DNA of 64,000 nt, taken from Vibrio gangliei (GTDB lineage Bacteria; Pseudomonadota; Gammaproteobacteria; Enterobacterales; Vibrionaceae). Shown one piece after another: positions 1 to 9,236 of the stretch. The stretch spans positions 1,302,001 through 1,366,000 of the forward strand of contig NZ_AP021869.1 of NCBI RefSeq assembly GCF_026001925.1, read 5' to 3'. Position numbers and translations under genes: made by a program. How positions within the stretch are numbered: position 1 is the first letter of the stretch; every line of letters starts with the position of its first letter. Below the pieces are notes generated by a model. It had not been told where the DNA came from. It did not search any database and was given only the letters and a program-made list of their open reading frames with translations.

Positions 1-1
1 A

Positions 2-397
2 GGTAAACGGATAAGTATTACTGGTCATTCATCTGGTGGTGCAATCGGGTTGGTGTTAGCGGATTATTTAGAAAGCAAATACCCTAACGTCATTAAGCGC
101 GTGGTCACTTTCGGACAACCGGCTATTGGTGGTTGGCGCTTTAAGCAACGTTATCGGTTGGCCAAACGTACCTTTCGGATTTGCTGCGATATTGATATTG
201 TCACATTTCTCCCTCCTATCCCATTTATGTATTGGCACGTTGGCAAAGTGCTTTGGTTATATAACGAGAAAATTTATGAAAATACACCAACATTAATCCG
301 CTTAGGTCGTTCCATTATCAGTTGGTTAATTAGACCTTTTTCTTATCATTTGATGAGCAAATATATACGAGACAAGGACTTCTTCGATGAGCGATAG
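2..397 (+). CDS. Class 3 lipase family protein, C-terminal part (5' end outside window)
   Basis: The reading frame is open from base 2, so the gene starts before the window. The first residues include GHSSGG, the G-x-S-x-G nucleophile elbow of alpha/beta hydrolases. About 40 residues later comes DIDIVTFLPP, which matches the catalytic Asp region of class 3 lipases, and the final SYHLMSKYI supplies the expected His. The visible part is 131 residues. Family assignment rests on this Ser/Asp/His spacing; the substrate is unknown. The next gene downstream is a decayed EAL fragment, so no operon can be inferred. Confidence 0.75.
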   Translation, partial: GKRISITGHSSGGAIGLVLADYLESKYPNVIKRVVTFGQPAIGGWRFKQRYRLAKRTFRICCDIDIVTFLPPIPFMYWHVGKVLWLYNEKIYENTPTLIRLGRSIISWLIRPFSYHLMSKYIRDKDFFDER

Positions 398-485
398 CGT
401 TATATTAACGAATTTTTTACACTGCTATTTTATTAAAGCCACGACCATTCGAGCTAATCTTCTATGAATAACAATGAGTAAGTAA

Positions 486-770
486 GGTTTTGATATTGAT
501 GATTTCGGCGCGAATTTCTCAAATAGAGGCCGTGTTGGTCTCATTGAACCCAGTATCGTAAAAACCGATCGCATGGTTTTAGAAGATTATATGCAAGGCC
601 ATCGAACTAAGTTAGTTGAAGCGATGAATATCGCCAAAGAATATGGCGCAAAAACTGTGATTGAAGGGATAGAAACGCAAGAACAATTTGACACAATGAA
701 GGCATTGAATATCGATATGTACCAAGGGTTTTATCATGGCATGCCGGCGCCTCTAACTCCTGCCGCATAA
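486..770 (+). pseudogene. Remnant of an EAL-domain c-di-GMP phosphodiesterase
   Basis: The frame opens just after an in-frame TAA at 483-485. It reads through DDFGANFSNRG, IEPSIVKTDR and VIEGIETQEQFD to YQGFYHGMPAP. These match, in order, the DDFG metal/loop-6 region, the conserved catalytic Lys strand and the C-terminal EGIET...QGY..G.P.P segment of EAL domains. The first half of the domain, including the EAL signature itself, and any start or sensor domain are absent. The longest ATG-started ORF (573-770, 65 codons) cannot make a working domain. This is best read as a decayed gene, not a small protein. Confidence 0.8.
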
Positions 771-786
771 GCCATATTGATAAAAT

Positions 787-818
787 AAAAGAGCCTACTG
801 ACCTTCGTAGACTCTTTC
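787..818. terminator. Hairpin between EAL remnant and ppiC
   Basis: AAAGAGCCTAC pairs with GTAGACTCTTT around an 8-base loop, with one mismatch. A-rich and T-rich flanks let it act in both directions. It sits just past the ppiC stop (minus strand) and the EAL remnant stop (plus strand). Confidence 0.7.
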
Positions 819-835
819 GTAATAAATCAAAAAAC

Positions 836-1114
836 TTAAGTTCTATAAAGCACTTTGACGATGTGCCAGCCAAATTTAGTTTTAACCAAATGTGGAGTGA
901 TTAATTCACCGTTAAAACACACTTTATCAAAGGCTGGGACCATTGCGCCTTTCGGGAATTCCCCCAAATCTCCACCTTTTTTACCCGATGGACAGGTAGA
1001 ATATTTTTTCGCTAGAGTTTGGAATTTTGCGCCCTTTTTTAGCTGTTGTAAAATGTCCTTCGCTTGGGATTCATGTTTGACCAAAATATGTAATGCCGCT
1101 GCGGTGCGTGCCAT
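836..1114 (-). CDS. ppiC: Parvulin-type peptidyl-prolyl cis-trans isomerase PpiC
   Basis: A 92-residue single-domain parvulin that catalyses cis-trans isomerisation of peptidyl-prolyl bonds. The hallmarks are ALHILVK near the N-terminus, [21 protein letters not shown] in the middle (A..YS.CPS...GGDLG), then [11 protein letters not shown] and the terminal [10 protein letters not shown]. Length and lack of a signal peptide match cytoplasmic PpiC of E. coli. The ATG at 1114 follows an AAGG ribosome site. A hairpin with a T-run separates it from the upstream MaoC gene, so it is probably transcribed alone. Confidence 0.93.
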   Translation of the reverse strand: MARTAAALHILVKHESQAKDILQQLKKGAKFQTLAKKYSTCPSGKKGGDLGEFPKGAMVPAFDKVCFNGELITPHLVKTKFGWHIVKVLYRT

Positions 1115-1132
1115 CTTGAAATACCTTTAATA

Positions 1133-1161
1133 GAAAAAAGCGCCAATAACATATTAGCGCT
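1133..1161 (-). terminator. Rho-independent terminator of the MaoC gene
   Basis: On the minus strand AGCGC and GCGCT arms, extended by AAT/ATT, form a hairpin followed by a run of T. It lies between the MaoC stop and the ppiC start. Confidence 0.75.
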
Positions 1162-1195
1162 GTTTTAAGAAATATTTTATTAATACCTAACCTAC

Positions 1196-1212
1196 TTAGG
1201 GTCTGTGGATCT
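1196..1212 (+). repeat. Degenerate copy of dispersed gene-end motif
   Basis: TTAGGGTCTGTGGATCT is close to the motif AGGGTCTGTTGATCTTT at 30244 and to copies at 9124 and 26540. Like those, it lies directly beyond a gene's 3' end (here MaoC on the minus strand). It is probably the relic end of a dispersed repeat. Confidence 0.4.
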
Positions 1213-1226
1213 AGTTTTTTTAGAAA

Positions 1227-1910
1227 TCAAAAATACAAACGGATCACAGAAACGACCACACAACCTGGTCTGCGCACGCCTTCGATTTCCACTTTAACTT
1301 CGCGTTCAATCTCTAAGCCACGCTTAATAGGCGTTACTTTTAATAACTTGCTGCGTGCACGAATATTATTGCCCGCTTTGACAGGGTATGGAAAACGCAC
1401 TTCATTTAGCCCAACATTCACTGTCATTTTAGCGGTTGGAAATGGCGGGTTTTCTTCATCAACGCTGTCTGTAAGCTTTGAGAGTAGTGACAAAGTGAGA
1501 AAGCCATGGGCAATGGTAGTTTTAAATGGAGACTCTGTTGCGGCACGCTCTGTATCCGTATGGATCCATTGCATATCTTCCGTCACTTGCCCAAAAGCAT
1601 TAATTCTATCTTGATCAACCGTCATCCAGTTGCCAACGTGAATTTCTTCACCAATTTGAGAGCTTAACTCATTGTATAAGGCTTGTGCTTCTGCCGACAT
1701 TTCAATGTCAGGTACCGCGACTGGTGCAATTTCCTCATTAACAGCAGGAGTTTGGTGCTCTTTCAACCATGGGAAAATTTGTTGTGAGTTTGCACGATTA
1801 ATAAAATCAGCCCAGTATTCTCTCAATACTGGCGACATCAAATCTTTTAATTCAAATTGATGTTTCGCTAAAGAATCTGTTTTATGCTTGATTAAATCAA
1901 CGACTTTCAT
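1227..1910 (-). CDS. MaoC-like dehydratase (R-specific enoyl-CoA hydratase family)
   Basis: A 227-residue protein. The last ~140 residues form a hot-dog MaoC domain with the hydratase motif D112-x4-H117 (EDMQWIHTD), followed by SPFKTTIAHGFLTLSLL. In characterised R-hydratases this Asp and His activate water for addition to trans-2-enoyl-CoA. The first ~80 residues are a helical extension of unknown role. Such proteins hydrate enoyl-CoAs in beta-oxidation or feed polyhydroxyalkanoate synthesis, but no pha gene lies nearby, so the pathway is open. It stands alone, with its own terminator downstream. Confidence 0.85.
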   Translation of the reverse strand: MKVVDLIKHKTDSLAKHQFELKDLMSPVLREYWADFINRANSQQIFPWLKEHQTPAVNEEIAPVAVPDIEMSAEAQALYNELSSQIGEEIHVGNWMTVDQDRINAFGQVTEDMQWIHTDTERAATESPFKTTIAHGFLTLSLLSKLTDSVDEENPPFPTAKMTVNVGLNEVRFPYPVKAGNNIRARSKLLKVTPIKRGLEIEREVKVEIEGVRRPGCVVVSVIRLYF

Positions 1911-2210
1911 GATCAGTCTTTGCCCTATAAGATGTTAGAAGAACTCTTACCAGTTGTTTCCTGGCAATAATTTTGAACTACTTCACATAACCGTGCAAAT
2001 ACTTTCGAGCGTACAGCTGTATTGCAAACAGATTACAATCCATAAAAATCAGCAACTTAAATGAAAATCGGATTTTCGCATTTTAACCTTGTGTTTACAA
2101 TAAACTGACTCCTAAGTTGAGTGAACGAGTAAACCAATAAGAAAAGCAAACAGTTAATCACTCAACTATCATATTGGCTTCAATTGGCGATTTTTCAAAT
2201 GGCATTAACT
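1911..2210. other. Intergenic region, no gene seen
   Basis: About 300 bases between the MaoC start and the terminator of the next minus-strand gene. It is AT-rich and must hold the MaoC promoter, but I could not place convincing -35/-10 boxes. I see no RNA gene or repeat in it. Confidence 0.5.
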
Positions 2211-2240
2211 GAAAAAGCCCTGCTTGTCACAAACAGGGCT
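2211..2240 (-). terminator. Rho-independent terminator
   Basis: AGCCCTG and CAGGGCT arms around an 11-base loop, followed on the minus strand by TTTTT. It ends transcription of the choice-of-anchor I gene whose stop is at 2278. Confidence 0.85.
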
Positions 2241-2277
2241 AATCAACTGAGTCTGGATGAGTATGGAATGATCAGAC

Positions 2278-4002
2278 TTAGTTCAATTGATATACCGATA
2301 CAGTGCCACTCACTTCATTGGCAACTAATAGTAAGGCTTGCTTCGTTGGGCTTTGTTCTGGTGAAACAAAACGCATCCCTTCTGGTGCTAGGTCACCGGC
2401 TTGAATATAATCACCTTTTAGCGTGACAGGTGATGTTGAGTCATCTATTTCAAATTTTGCGGTTAAATCTCGATTTAATATATAGTCGATAAAAGCCGGT
2501 TTCTGTGGCGCGGTGATGTCATACACCATGATTCCACCCATTCTTTCTAGTCCAATGAAAGCATAAATTTTATCACCCACTTGACCGAGTGCTAGAGCCT
2601 CCGGCTCTGTTCCTTTATCATCGGAACGATTATCAAGTTTATTTTCTGCTTCGTCAGTATTAAAGCCTTTAGGAAAACGTTCTGCGATAATTTTGGCAAA
2701 TTGATTGCCATTATCAAACACTTGCTTGCCTGATTCATCCCAAATTGAGAATGAACGTGCACCAAAGGAAACAATTTTCTCGTATTTACCGTCCCCGTTT
2801 TCATCACCCATGGCTTTCGTGACTTTTAAGCGGCCCAGTTCTTTTTTACCGAGATGATCTTTCTGTGGATGATTGTCGCCCAATGGTAATTTTGCGGCTC
2901 TTGTTTCTTCGCTATAGCCAAGGCAGCCGTCTTCCTCATCAAATTTTTGACCACCAGCTTGTAAACAAGAATCCTCATCGGCAGCAGTAAACCACCAATC
3001 ACGTGAATCTCCTTCATTAGCCGTGACAGTGTAATGTTTTCCATCGACAGTGTAATTATGAACGGTGTCAGGTTGATAAAGTCCATAGACGCCCTGCCAC
3101 GCTCGAATATTTATTTTGTCATCTTTATCACTCGCATCGATGGCATTTTCATCTTTGCCGAAATCTTTAAGCCCAAGCGGATGAATGGCAACAATATCGT
3201 TTGATTTTAGGTCCACTTGTGCCAGTGCGTTATTTTCTTGCAGTGAGACCCAAGCAAAACGGCTATCTTCCGTTACAGTGATGTACTCGGGCTCAATATC
3301 TTGAGCGAGTGTATGACCTTTAGGGCTCGCATATTTAAAGCCTTGTTTGATCAGTTGCTCTTTTTGCGATTCGAACTTATCAAACATGAGTAATGTTGCG
3401 TTTTCTTCAGGTTGGCCATTTTTCATATTAATAACCCCAATACTACCGACGGGATCATGCTGATAATCAGGGCTTGGCTCGCCTTCATTTGCAATCAAAA
3501 CTTTACTGCCATCAGGTGTGAAGGTCACCATATCCGGTAAGGACCCGACTTCTACGGCGAGTTTCAACTGCGGTTTGTCTGCCTTGATTTCGTAAAACAG
3601 TACTGCGCCATTGTCATACTTTTCTTTGTTTTGTACGGCAATAGCCAGCCAGTTTTGGTGGATGGCTATTGAATTCGCGGTCGCAAGTGGAATGACTTTT
3701 CCTTGGGCTGTGGTGACACTATCAGGAAGACTAAGATGTGAAGCTTGAAGTGTATTCGCTGTATAAGGCGTTGAGATAGGCTTAGTAGGCAAATTAGATA
3801 ATGAAATGATATCAATGCGGTTTTGAGCACCATCGACTACGTAAGCGGATGCGGTACTTTGATGGTAGTCCACAATTTCTGCACCAGCTTCGCCATAAAT
3901 CCCGGTTTGATAGCGTCCAACGAGGTCCACGTTTAATGCGTATGTGGGTAATGCGGTTATTAAGCCTAAAGTTAAAACTGATAAGGTTGGTTGAAATTTC
4001 AC
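2278..4002 (-). CDS. Secreted choice-of-anchor I family beta-propeller-like protein
   Basis: About 574 residues, exported. I chose the GTG start at 4002 over an upstream ATG (4047): GGAGAA lies 8 bases before it, and it opens a clean signal peptide (KFQPTLSVLTLGLITALPTYA, cut before LNVDL). The mature chain has repeated beta-propeller-like strands, for example SLPDMVTFTPDGSKVLIANEGEPS and EPEYITVTEDSRFAWVSLQENNA. It also has an acidic DENGDGKYEK stretch that resembles a calcium loop. This architecture matches the choice-of-anchor I proteins, which are often labelled phytase-like or alkaline phosphatase-like. No sorting tail is evident here, so the protein is probably periplasmic or released. 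Enzymatic activity is not shown by the sequence. Confidence 0.75.
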   Translation of the reverse strand: MKFQPTLSVLTLGLITALPTYALNVDLVGRYQTGIYGEAGAEIVDYHQSTASAYVVDGAQNRIDIISLSNLPTKPISTPYTANTLQASHLSLPDSVTTAQGKVIPLATANSIAIHQNWLAIAVQNKEKYDNGAVLFYEIKADKPQLKLAVEVGSLPDMVTFTPDGSKVLIANEGEPSPDYQHDPVGSIGVINMKNGQPEENATLLMFDKFESQKEQLIKQGFKYASPKGHTLAQDIEPEYITVTEDSRFAWVSLQENNALAQVDLKSNDIVAIHPLGLKDFGKDENAIDASDKDDKINIRAWQGVYGLYQPDTVHNYTVDGKHYTVTANEGDSRDWWFTAADEDSCLQAGGQKFDEEDGCLGYSEETRAAKLPLGDNHPQKDHLGKKELGRLKVTKAMGDENGDGKYEKIVSFGARSFSIWDESGKQVFDNGNQFAKIIAERFPKGFNTDEAENKLDNRSDDKGTEPEALALGQVGDKIYAFIGLERMGGIMVYDITAPQKPAFIDYILNRDLTAKFEIDDSTSPVTLKGDYIQAGDLAPEGMRFVSPEQSPTKQALLLVANEVSGTVSVYQLN

Positions 4003-4203
4003 TTCTTGTTCTCCAAATCTTCCGTGAAAATAAAACCTTATCATCATGGCTATCTATGACAGTTAAGTTTCATAATGATTTCTATTTAATGACACTGATA
4101 AAATTAGTGAGCTGAATGAATAAAGTTAGCGTTTAAGAAACTCTGTTCATGACAAATCATGGTACTCACTAGAAATACCGATACACGTGATGTGCTTCTG
4201 ATG

Positions 4204-5652
4204 CTATTTTTGCTTCATAAATCGCTGCCCGATGTTGGGCGTGTATGACCAAACATGATCAAAAATATTCATTAACTCAGGGTTGCCATATTTCGATAAG
4301 CTGATGGCATGAAAACGATTCTTTCTCTCTTTTAATTCTTCCACTTGACGGATCATGTCTTTAGATTGTTTGGGAGCAATGAAATCAGACAAAATGACCA
4401 GATCGGCATGTTGATAACGGTCAGTCTGCATTTGCTTTATCGCTTCATTAATCGCAGGCTCTAAGTCAGTACCACCGTGGAATGTGTAGGAAAGGAAGTC
4501 ACTCGCCTCTCTTAGACCATCTTGTTTGGTCAATTGGTAAGTGACATAGTCAGTTGAAAATAGCACGACGAAGCAATCTCGGCCTTCTGCTAGTGCTATC
4601 TGCATTAATGCAAAAGCAATTGCCTTAACACATTGTTCAGGAAAGCCACGCATTGAACCAGACGCGTCGACGCAAATGATGAATGGCCCTGTTTCCTCTT
4701 CTGTTTTCGCCGGTACAGGTTCGGTTGAAGTCACTTTTTTTGATGAATAGGCTTTGCCTTGCATTTGATAGTTCATTAACCGTTTATCGATTAAGTGCTT
4801 ATAAAACACCACTTCTAATTCTGGGTAAGCCAGAAACATGAGCTCATTGGGTAGTAATTTATTAAGATCATTGCTTTCATGGATGCCAACAATATCATCC
4901 GTTGCCATCTCAGACGTTTCTTCGGCATATTGAATACCTTCGCTGTACTGAGGTGGCTCATTGGGATCGGCGCTGCGAGCCATTCGTCCAAGCTGCTCGG
5001 CAATTTCTTGTAATTGAGGGTGTTTTTGTAAAAAATCCGCCTGGTTTTTCATCACCGACCAATCACTTTTAGACAAACTGACATTAGTCATATCCCACAT
5101 ACGTCCGGCAATCGCACCCGTATCTTGCTCTGGTGTCAATTGATCCATTTTTTTTATATTTTCGAGACGTTTTCTTAATTGCTCCAGTTCAATTTGTTTT
5201 TCTTTTTCTAGTTGCGCTTCTTGGATTTTTTTGACGTTTTCTGTGATGCTTTTGTACCATTGTTGACAAAAAAAGTGCGGCAGCATTGGGTTAAATTTAG
5301 CGTTGCCATCAGCGAGTAATTTCACAGCTTGAGGATAAAACTCCGAACACTCTTTTAACTGCTCCAGCAGATGTTCGATCTTGTCGAGAAACTCTTTCTC
5401 ACTCCAATGGATCACCTCTTGGTATAAGGTGATTTCTTGCTTCATTTCTTGAGTTTGGGGCGCATTGTTTAGCTTGCCAGTTGCACGTTTTTTCCAGCGT
5501 TCAAGCTGGTTACGAACCAAATTCCCAACAGACTTATTGTCTTCCACAAGAGGCAATAGCTGAGAGCGTCCAATTAAATCTTGCAACGCCACTTCAACCA
5601 TTTCTGCATCCGCTAATAAGACCGCAATGTCTAACGCATCAATTCCTAACAT
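4204..5652 (-). CDS. viaA: VWA-domain protein ViaA, partner of RavA
   Basis: A 482-residue protein with a helical N-terminal two-thirds and a C-terminal von Willebrand A domain from about residue 322. The MIDAS motif is D329-A-S-G-S, followed by the HGGTD loop and LVILSDF. In E. coli ViaA works with the MoxR ATPase RavA, stimulates it, and has been linked to Fe-S protein assembly, fumarate reductase and aminoglycoside sensitivity. The start is 12 bases after the ravA stop, so the two genes form one operon in the usual order. Confidence 0.93.
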   Translation of the reverse strand: MLGIDALDIAVLLADAEMVEVALQDLIGRSQLLPLVEDNKSVGNLVRNQLERWKKRATGKLNNAPQTQEMKQEITLYQEVIHWSEKEFLDKIEHLLEQLKECSEFYPQAVKLLADGNAKFNPMLPHFFCQQWYKSITENVKKIQEAQLEKEKQIELEQLRKRLENIKKMDQLTPEQDTGAIAGRMWDMTNVSLSKSDWSVMKNQADFLQKHPQLQEIAEQLGRMARSADPNEPPQYSEGIQYAEETSEMATDDIVGIHESNDLNKLLPNELMFLAYPELEVVFYKHLIDKRLMNYQMQGKAYSSKKVTSTEPVPAKTEEETGPFIICVDASGSMRGFPEQCVKAIAFALMQIALAEGRDCFVVLFSTDYVTYQLTKQDGLREASDFLSYTFHGGTDLEPAINEAIKQMQTDRYQHADLVILSDFIAPKQSKDMIRQVEELKERKNRFHAISLSKYGNPELMNIFDHVWSYTPNIGQRFMKQK

Positions 5653-5664
5653 AGATGTCGCTCG

Positions 5665-7329
5665 TTACTCAAAGGCTTCTTGGATTCGATGTACTTGATT
5701 CATTGTTTCATCACACTGAGATTTCATTTCATCCGTTAATTGGCTGAGATCTTGGATGCTCGACTCAATATTCAGTAGCACAGCTTTATCCACAAAACTA
5801 TGTGGTAAGCTGGCATGAAAGTCGTTACGTGCTTTACGGACATCAAACTCTAATTCAGATAACGCTTTAACCACCTCTTGAGTCGTTTGCTGCCATTGCG
5901 ACAATATTTCATGGTCAAAACCTTGTTGCGTCACCACGGTTACTGGAATCGCTCGGTTGGCAATATCTTTAATGACAAGGCGTTGTTCTACATCCAATTC
6001 AAAGCGGAAGCGACATAAAGTGGTTTTCTTATTGACATAACCATAGCCTTCACCACCGCCATCACGCACAATTTGCTCCAATTCTTTGTATGGGATGTAA
6101 ACCCAACGGCTGTCGCCCGTATCATGATCGGTTACTGACATATTGGATTGCAGTAATACCAATTTGACCAAATCTGAACTATTGGCCACCTTATAACGTT
6201 TAGCGCTCGATAAATCGTATTGATAAACATTTTTACGGCGCAATGTACCTTCAGTCTCGGCATTGAGCGTCATCGCAAAACGCTGTGTGACGGTATTTTC
6301 AAGTTCAGCCAGTTTAGTTTGTTTTTGTTCGATTTGAGTTCGTAGTGAACGTTGTTGATAGGCTTGTTCGGTAGCAAAATCGTTCAAACACTCACGAATG
6401 ACAAGGCGAGATTGTGGCGAATTCCATAAGCAGTCTTGCAGTAACAGTAAATCTAACGCGTTAATTTCATCGCGCCCATTAAAATACGCGCTAGCCTTCA
6501 GCAACTTAACGGCTTTCTTCCATCTACGATCCGAAATATACAGATCACTCTCTCCGGTTGTGGCAGAAGCAGTTTGTTGTTCTTTAGATTCAATGATGGA
6601 TTTGATGTAGTAAAGCTGTTCAAACGACTGTTCAGGCAGTTGAAGTTGGTCAAGTTCTTTAAGCCATTGAAAGTATTCTTCGTCTTTAATCGCAAGCTCT
6701 GGGGAGATTTTCGCTTCTTGGTCGGTGCCGACGGTGAGCATCGAACGGAAGTTTTGTTTATTTTGAATTCGATTGACGAACACGCGAACTAACAGGCGGT
6801 CATATAAAGCTTCTAATCCGCTGTCTTCATTAGGAAGTTCATTTGACGCCGCAATCAACAAACGCATGGGAACGCGTTCAATGTCATTACCATTTTTAAA
6901 GGTCTTTTCATTCACAACCGTCAATAAGGTATTCAGAATCGCTGGTCCGGCTTTCCAAATTTCATCTAAGAAAACGATTTGTGACGTGGGTAAATAGCCA
7001 TCGGTTAAGCGGACATAACGGCCATTATCTTTAAGCTCTTCGATACTCAACGGGCCAAAGACTTCTTCTGGTGTAGAAAAACGCGTCATTAAATATTCAA
7101 AGTAGCTATTGCTCTCAAAGGCTTGAATAAGTCGTTTGGCTATGAGGCTTTTTGCTATACCTGGAGGCCCTAAAAGAAAGACACTTTCACCTGATAAGGC
7201 TGCCAACAAACACAATTTGATGGTTTCTTCACGTTCATAGACGCCATCAGACAAGCCTTCAACAAGCTTGTTGATTCTTTCAGAAAGTAAAGAACGTTGG
7301 GCTGAGGTGCGTTTTTGTGCGCTTTCCAT
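5665..7329 (-). CDS. ravA: MoxR-family AAA+ ATPase RavA
   Basis: A 554-residue AAA+ ATPase. Walker A is GPPGIAKS (residues 54-61), Walker B is VFLDEIWKAG (D122, E123), and sensor-1 lies near LLIAASNELP. The C-terminal third holds the family-specific LARA/discoid region and coiled helices. RavA forms hexamers and in E. coli also binds the lysine decarboxylase LdcI. It is first in the ravA-viaA operon. About 230 bases separate it from the divergent NUDIX gene, leaving room for two promoters. Confidence 0.94.
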   Translation of the reverse strand: MESAQKRTSAQRSLLSERINKLVEGLSDGVYEREETIKLCLLAALSGESVFLLGPPGIAKSLIAKRLIQAFESNSYFEYLMTRFSTPEEVFGPLSIEELKDNGRYVRLTDGYLPTSQIVFLDEIWKAGPAILNTLLTVVNEKTFKNGNDIERVPMRLLIAASNELPNEDSGLEALYDRLLVRVFVNRIQNKQNFRSMLTVGTDQEAKISPELAIKDEEYFQWLKELDQLQLPEQSFEQLYYIKSIIESKEQQTASATTGESDLYISDRRWKKAVKLLKASAYFNGRDEINALDLLLLQDCLWNSPQSRLVIRECLNDFATEQAYQQRSLRTQIEQKQTKLAELENTVTQRFAMTLNAETEGTLRRKNVYQYDLSSAKRYKVANSSDLVKLVLLQSNMSVTDHDTGDSRWVYIPYKELEQIVRDGGGEGYGYVNKKTTLCRFRFELDVEQRLVIKDIANRAIPVTVVTQQGFDHEILSQWQQTTQEVVKALSELEFDVRKARNDFHASLPHSFVDKAVLLNIESSIQDLSQLTDEMKSQCDETMNQVHRIQEAFE

Positions 7330-7556
7330 ACTTTTCCTCGTTAATTCAAGACGGTAAAGAATTTCTTTTACTTTCTCTTATTCTGGCAGAAAGGTGAACC
7401 GATTTTTCAATTTTAGATTCGTAATTCTGAATTGATCGACAACTCGACTTTCTGCCGTGTGGTTGATGGAAAAATTTTTCGATGGAAGTTTGGATTGCAT
7501 TTCCAAATGTAAGTGGCAGTATGAAAAACATAACTTTCGTGCAAGTGATTTATTTT

Positions 7557-8078
7557 ATGACTCAAACCATATTACATCGTTGGAAATCCATACAATTAGC
7601 TGAAATCGATGTCACTCTTCCTACCGGGCAAAGTGTGGTGCATACGACCATTGTCCATCCAGGTGCGGCGGTCATATTACCCATCACAGGCGACGGTGAT
7701 ATTATCTTGCTTAAACAGTTTAGGCCGTCACTGAATAAATGGATTTACGAATTACCCGCAGGCACATTAGAAGCCAATGAATCCCCTATTGAATGTGCCC
7801 GTCGAGAATTAATTGAAGAAAGTGGTTATCAAGCAGGTCAATTGATCTCGTTAGGTCAATGCACACCTTTAGCCGGCTTCTGCGATGAAATTCAACACCT
7901 TTTTGTTGCCACTCAATTGTCAGAGAATCAAACACTGACTCAAGATGATGATGAAGTCATTGAAGTGCTCAAAGTGCCGCTATCAAAAGTCGAGCAATGG
8001 ATTTTAGACGATCAAATTTCTGATTCAAAAACCATTGCCTGTTTATATAAAGCGAAACTCGCTGGACTCTTAAATTAA
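7557..8078 (+). CDS. NUDIX hydrolase, ADP-ribose pyrophosphatase-like
   Basis: A NUDIX enzyme of about 173 residues from the ATG at 7557. In-frame ATGs at 7521 and 7482 would add up to 25 residues that do not look like family sequence. The NUDIX box is complete: GTLEANE ... ARRELIEESGY fits G-x5-E-x7-R-E-U-x-E-E-x-G-U. Upstream IILLKQFRPSLNKWIYELPAG is typical of the ADP-ribose/nucleotide-sugar pyrophosphatase branch (NudF/NudK), which splits NDP-sugars to NMP plus sugar phosphate. The stop is 10 bases before ltaE, so the two are co-transcribed. The exact substrate cannot be told from the sequence. Confidence 0.85.
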   Translation: MTQTILHRWKSIQLAEIDVTLPTGQSVVHTTIVHPGAAVILPITGDGDIILLKQFRPSLNKWIYELPAGTLEANESPIECARRELIEESGYQAGQLISLGQCTPLAGFCDEIQHLFVATQLSENQTLTQDDDEVIEVLKVPLSKVEQWILDDQISDSKTIACLYKAKLAGLLN

Positions 8079-8088
8079 AGGAATATTT

Positions 8089-9099
8089 ATGGATTTTCGT
8101 TCTGACACAGTAACGCAACCTACTCAAGCTATGCGAGTTGCCATGGCTAATGCCATCGTAGGTGATGACGTATATGGTGACGATCCAACGATTAATGCTT
8201 TAGAGCTTTGGGCGGCAGAACGACATGGCTTTGAAGCGGCGTTGTTTACTAGTTCAGGCACCCAGGCCAACCTGCTTGGACTAATGAGCCATTGTGAACG
8301 TGGAGATGAATATTTGTGTGGACAGCAAGCCCATAATTATAAGTTTGAAGGCGGTGGCGCGGCGGTTTTAGGTTCAATTCAACCACAGCCCATCCAGAAT
8401 GAACCCGATGGCACTTTGTGTTTTAAAGCACTTGAACAAGCCATCAAACCTAACGACTTTCACTTTGCTCGAACCAAGTTACTGAGTCTTGAAAACACGA
8501 TTAACGGTAAAGTATTGCCACTTGAATACTTGCGCCAAGCTCGTGAATTTACCATTAAACATGGACTTCAACTTCACTTAGATGGTGCGCGTGTATATAA
8601 CGCCGCTGTTGCCCTTAATGTGGATATTAAAGAAATTAGTTGTCACTTTGATTCGATGACCATTTGTTTATCAAAAGGCCTCGCAGCTCCTGTAGGATCA
8701 TTACTTCTTGGCAGCAAAGACTTTATCCATAAAGCACGCCGCATTCGTAAAATGCTCGGCGGTGGCATGCGTCAGGCGGGCATTTTGGCTGCCGCGGGTA
8801 AACTCGCTCTCACCGAACAAGTTGATAGGCTGGCCATTGATCATGACAACGCTAAAAAGTTAGCTAATGCACTGACGACCATTGATGGCATTATGGTTAA
8901 CGTCGAACACGTTCAAACCAACATTGTGTTTGCGAAATTATCTTCAGAAATCGACCAAAATGCTTTGCAAGTTTTCTTAAAGCAACAAGGCATATTGATT
9001 GGCTCTGGTAACCCTCTTCGCTTTGTGTTGCACAATGATATTCAAGCAAACGATGTGGATGTATTGATTGAGCAAATAAAGCGTTTTATGAGTCAGTAA
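8089..9099 (+). CDS. ltaE: Low-specificity L-threonine aldolase
   Basis: A 336-residue PLP enzyme of fold type I that cleaves L-threonine or L-allo-threonine to glycine and acetaldehyde. Signatures include the N-terminal MDFRSDTVTQPT, GDDVYGDDPT, SSGTQANLL, the LHLDGARVYNA Asp motif and the PLP lysine in CLSKGLAAPVGS. AAGGA precedes the ATG. It is the second gene after the NUDIX hydrolase. Length and motifs are fully standard. Confidence 0.95.
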   Translation: MDFRSDTVTQPTQAMRVAMANAIVGDDVYGDDPTINALELWAAERHGFEAALFTSSGTQANLLGLMSHCERGDEYLCGQQAHNYKFEGGGAAVLGSIQPQPIQNEPDGTLCFKALEQAIKPNDFHFARTKLLSLENTINGKVLPLEYLRQAREFTIKHGLQLHLDGARVYNAAVALNVDIKEISCHFDSMTICLSKGLAAPVGSLLLGSKDFIHKARRIRKMLGGGMRQAGILAAAGKLALTEQVDRLAIDHDNAKKLANALTTIDGIMVNVEHVQTNIVFAKLSSEIDQNALQVFLKQQGILIGSGNPLRFVLHNDIQANDVDVLIEQIKRFMSQ

Positions 9100-9111
9100 G
9101 CATCAAATCAT

Positions 9112-9160
9112 AGGGAATGAGTTATTAGGGCTGTTGACCTTAGCCATTCCCTTTGTCTTT
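9112..9160 (+). terminator. Hairpin terminator after ltaE
   Basis: AGGGAATG pairs with CATTCCCT, followed by TTGTCTTTT. The long loop carries the dispersed motif ATTAGGGCTGTTGACCTT (9124-9141), so the terminator may have been built from, or invaded by, a repeat relic. Confidence 0.6.
9124..9141 (+). repeat. Dispersed gene-end motif copy
   Basis: ATTAGGGCTGTTGACCTT recurs, with one extra G and in inverted orientation, at 26522-26540 right at the yidA stop. Related forms are at 1196 and 30244. Confidence 0.55.
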
Positions 9161-9236
9161 TCATGGATTTAACCGGTTGCTCACAAAATTAGCCAAGAAT
9201 TTTCTCTTAAAATCAGTATACTTTGAGTAACAATGA

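Noticed and set aside
2184..2426. 80-codon plus-strand ORF
   Set aside because: It runs through the terminator and the 3' end of the minus-strand choice-of-anchor I gene; no ribosome site and no family match.
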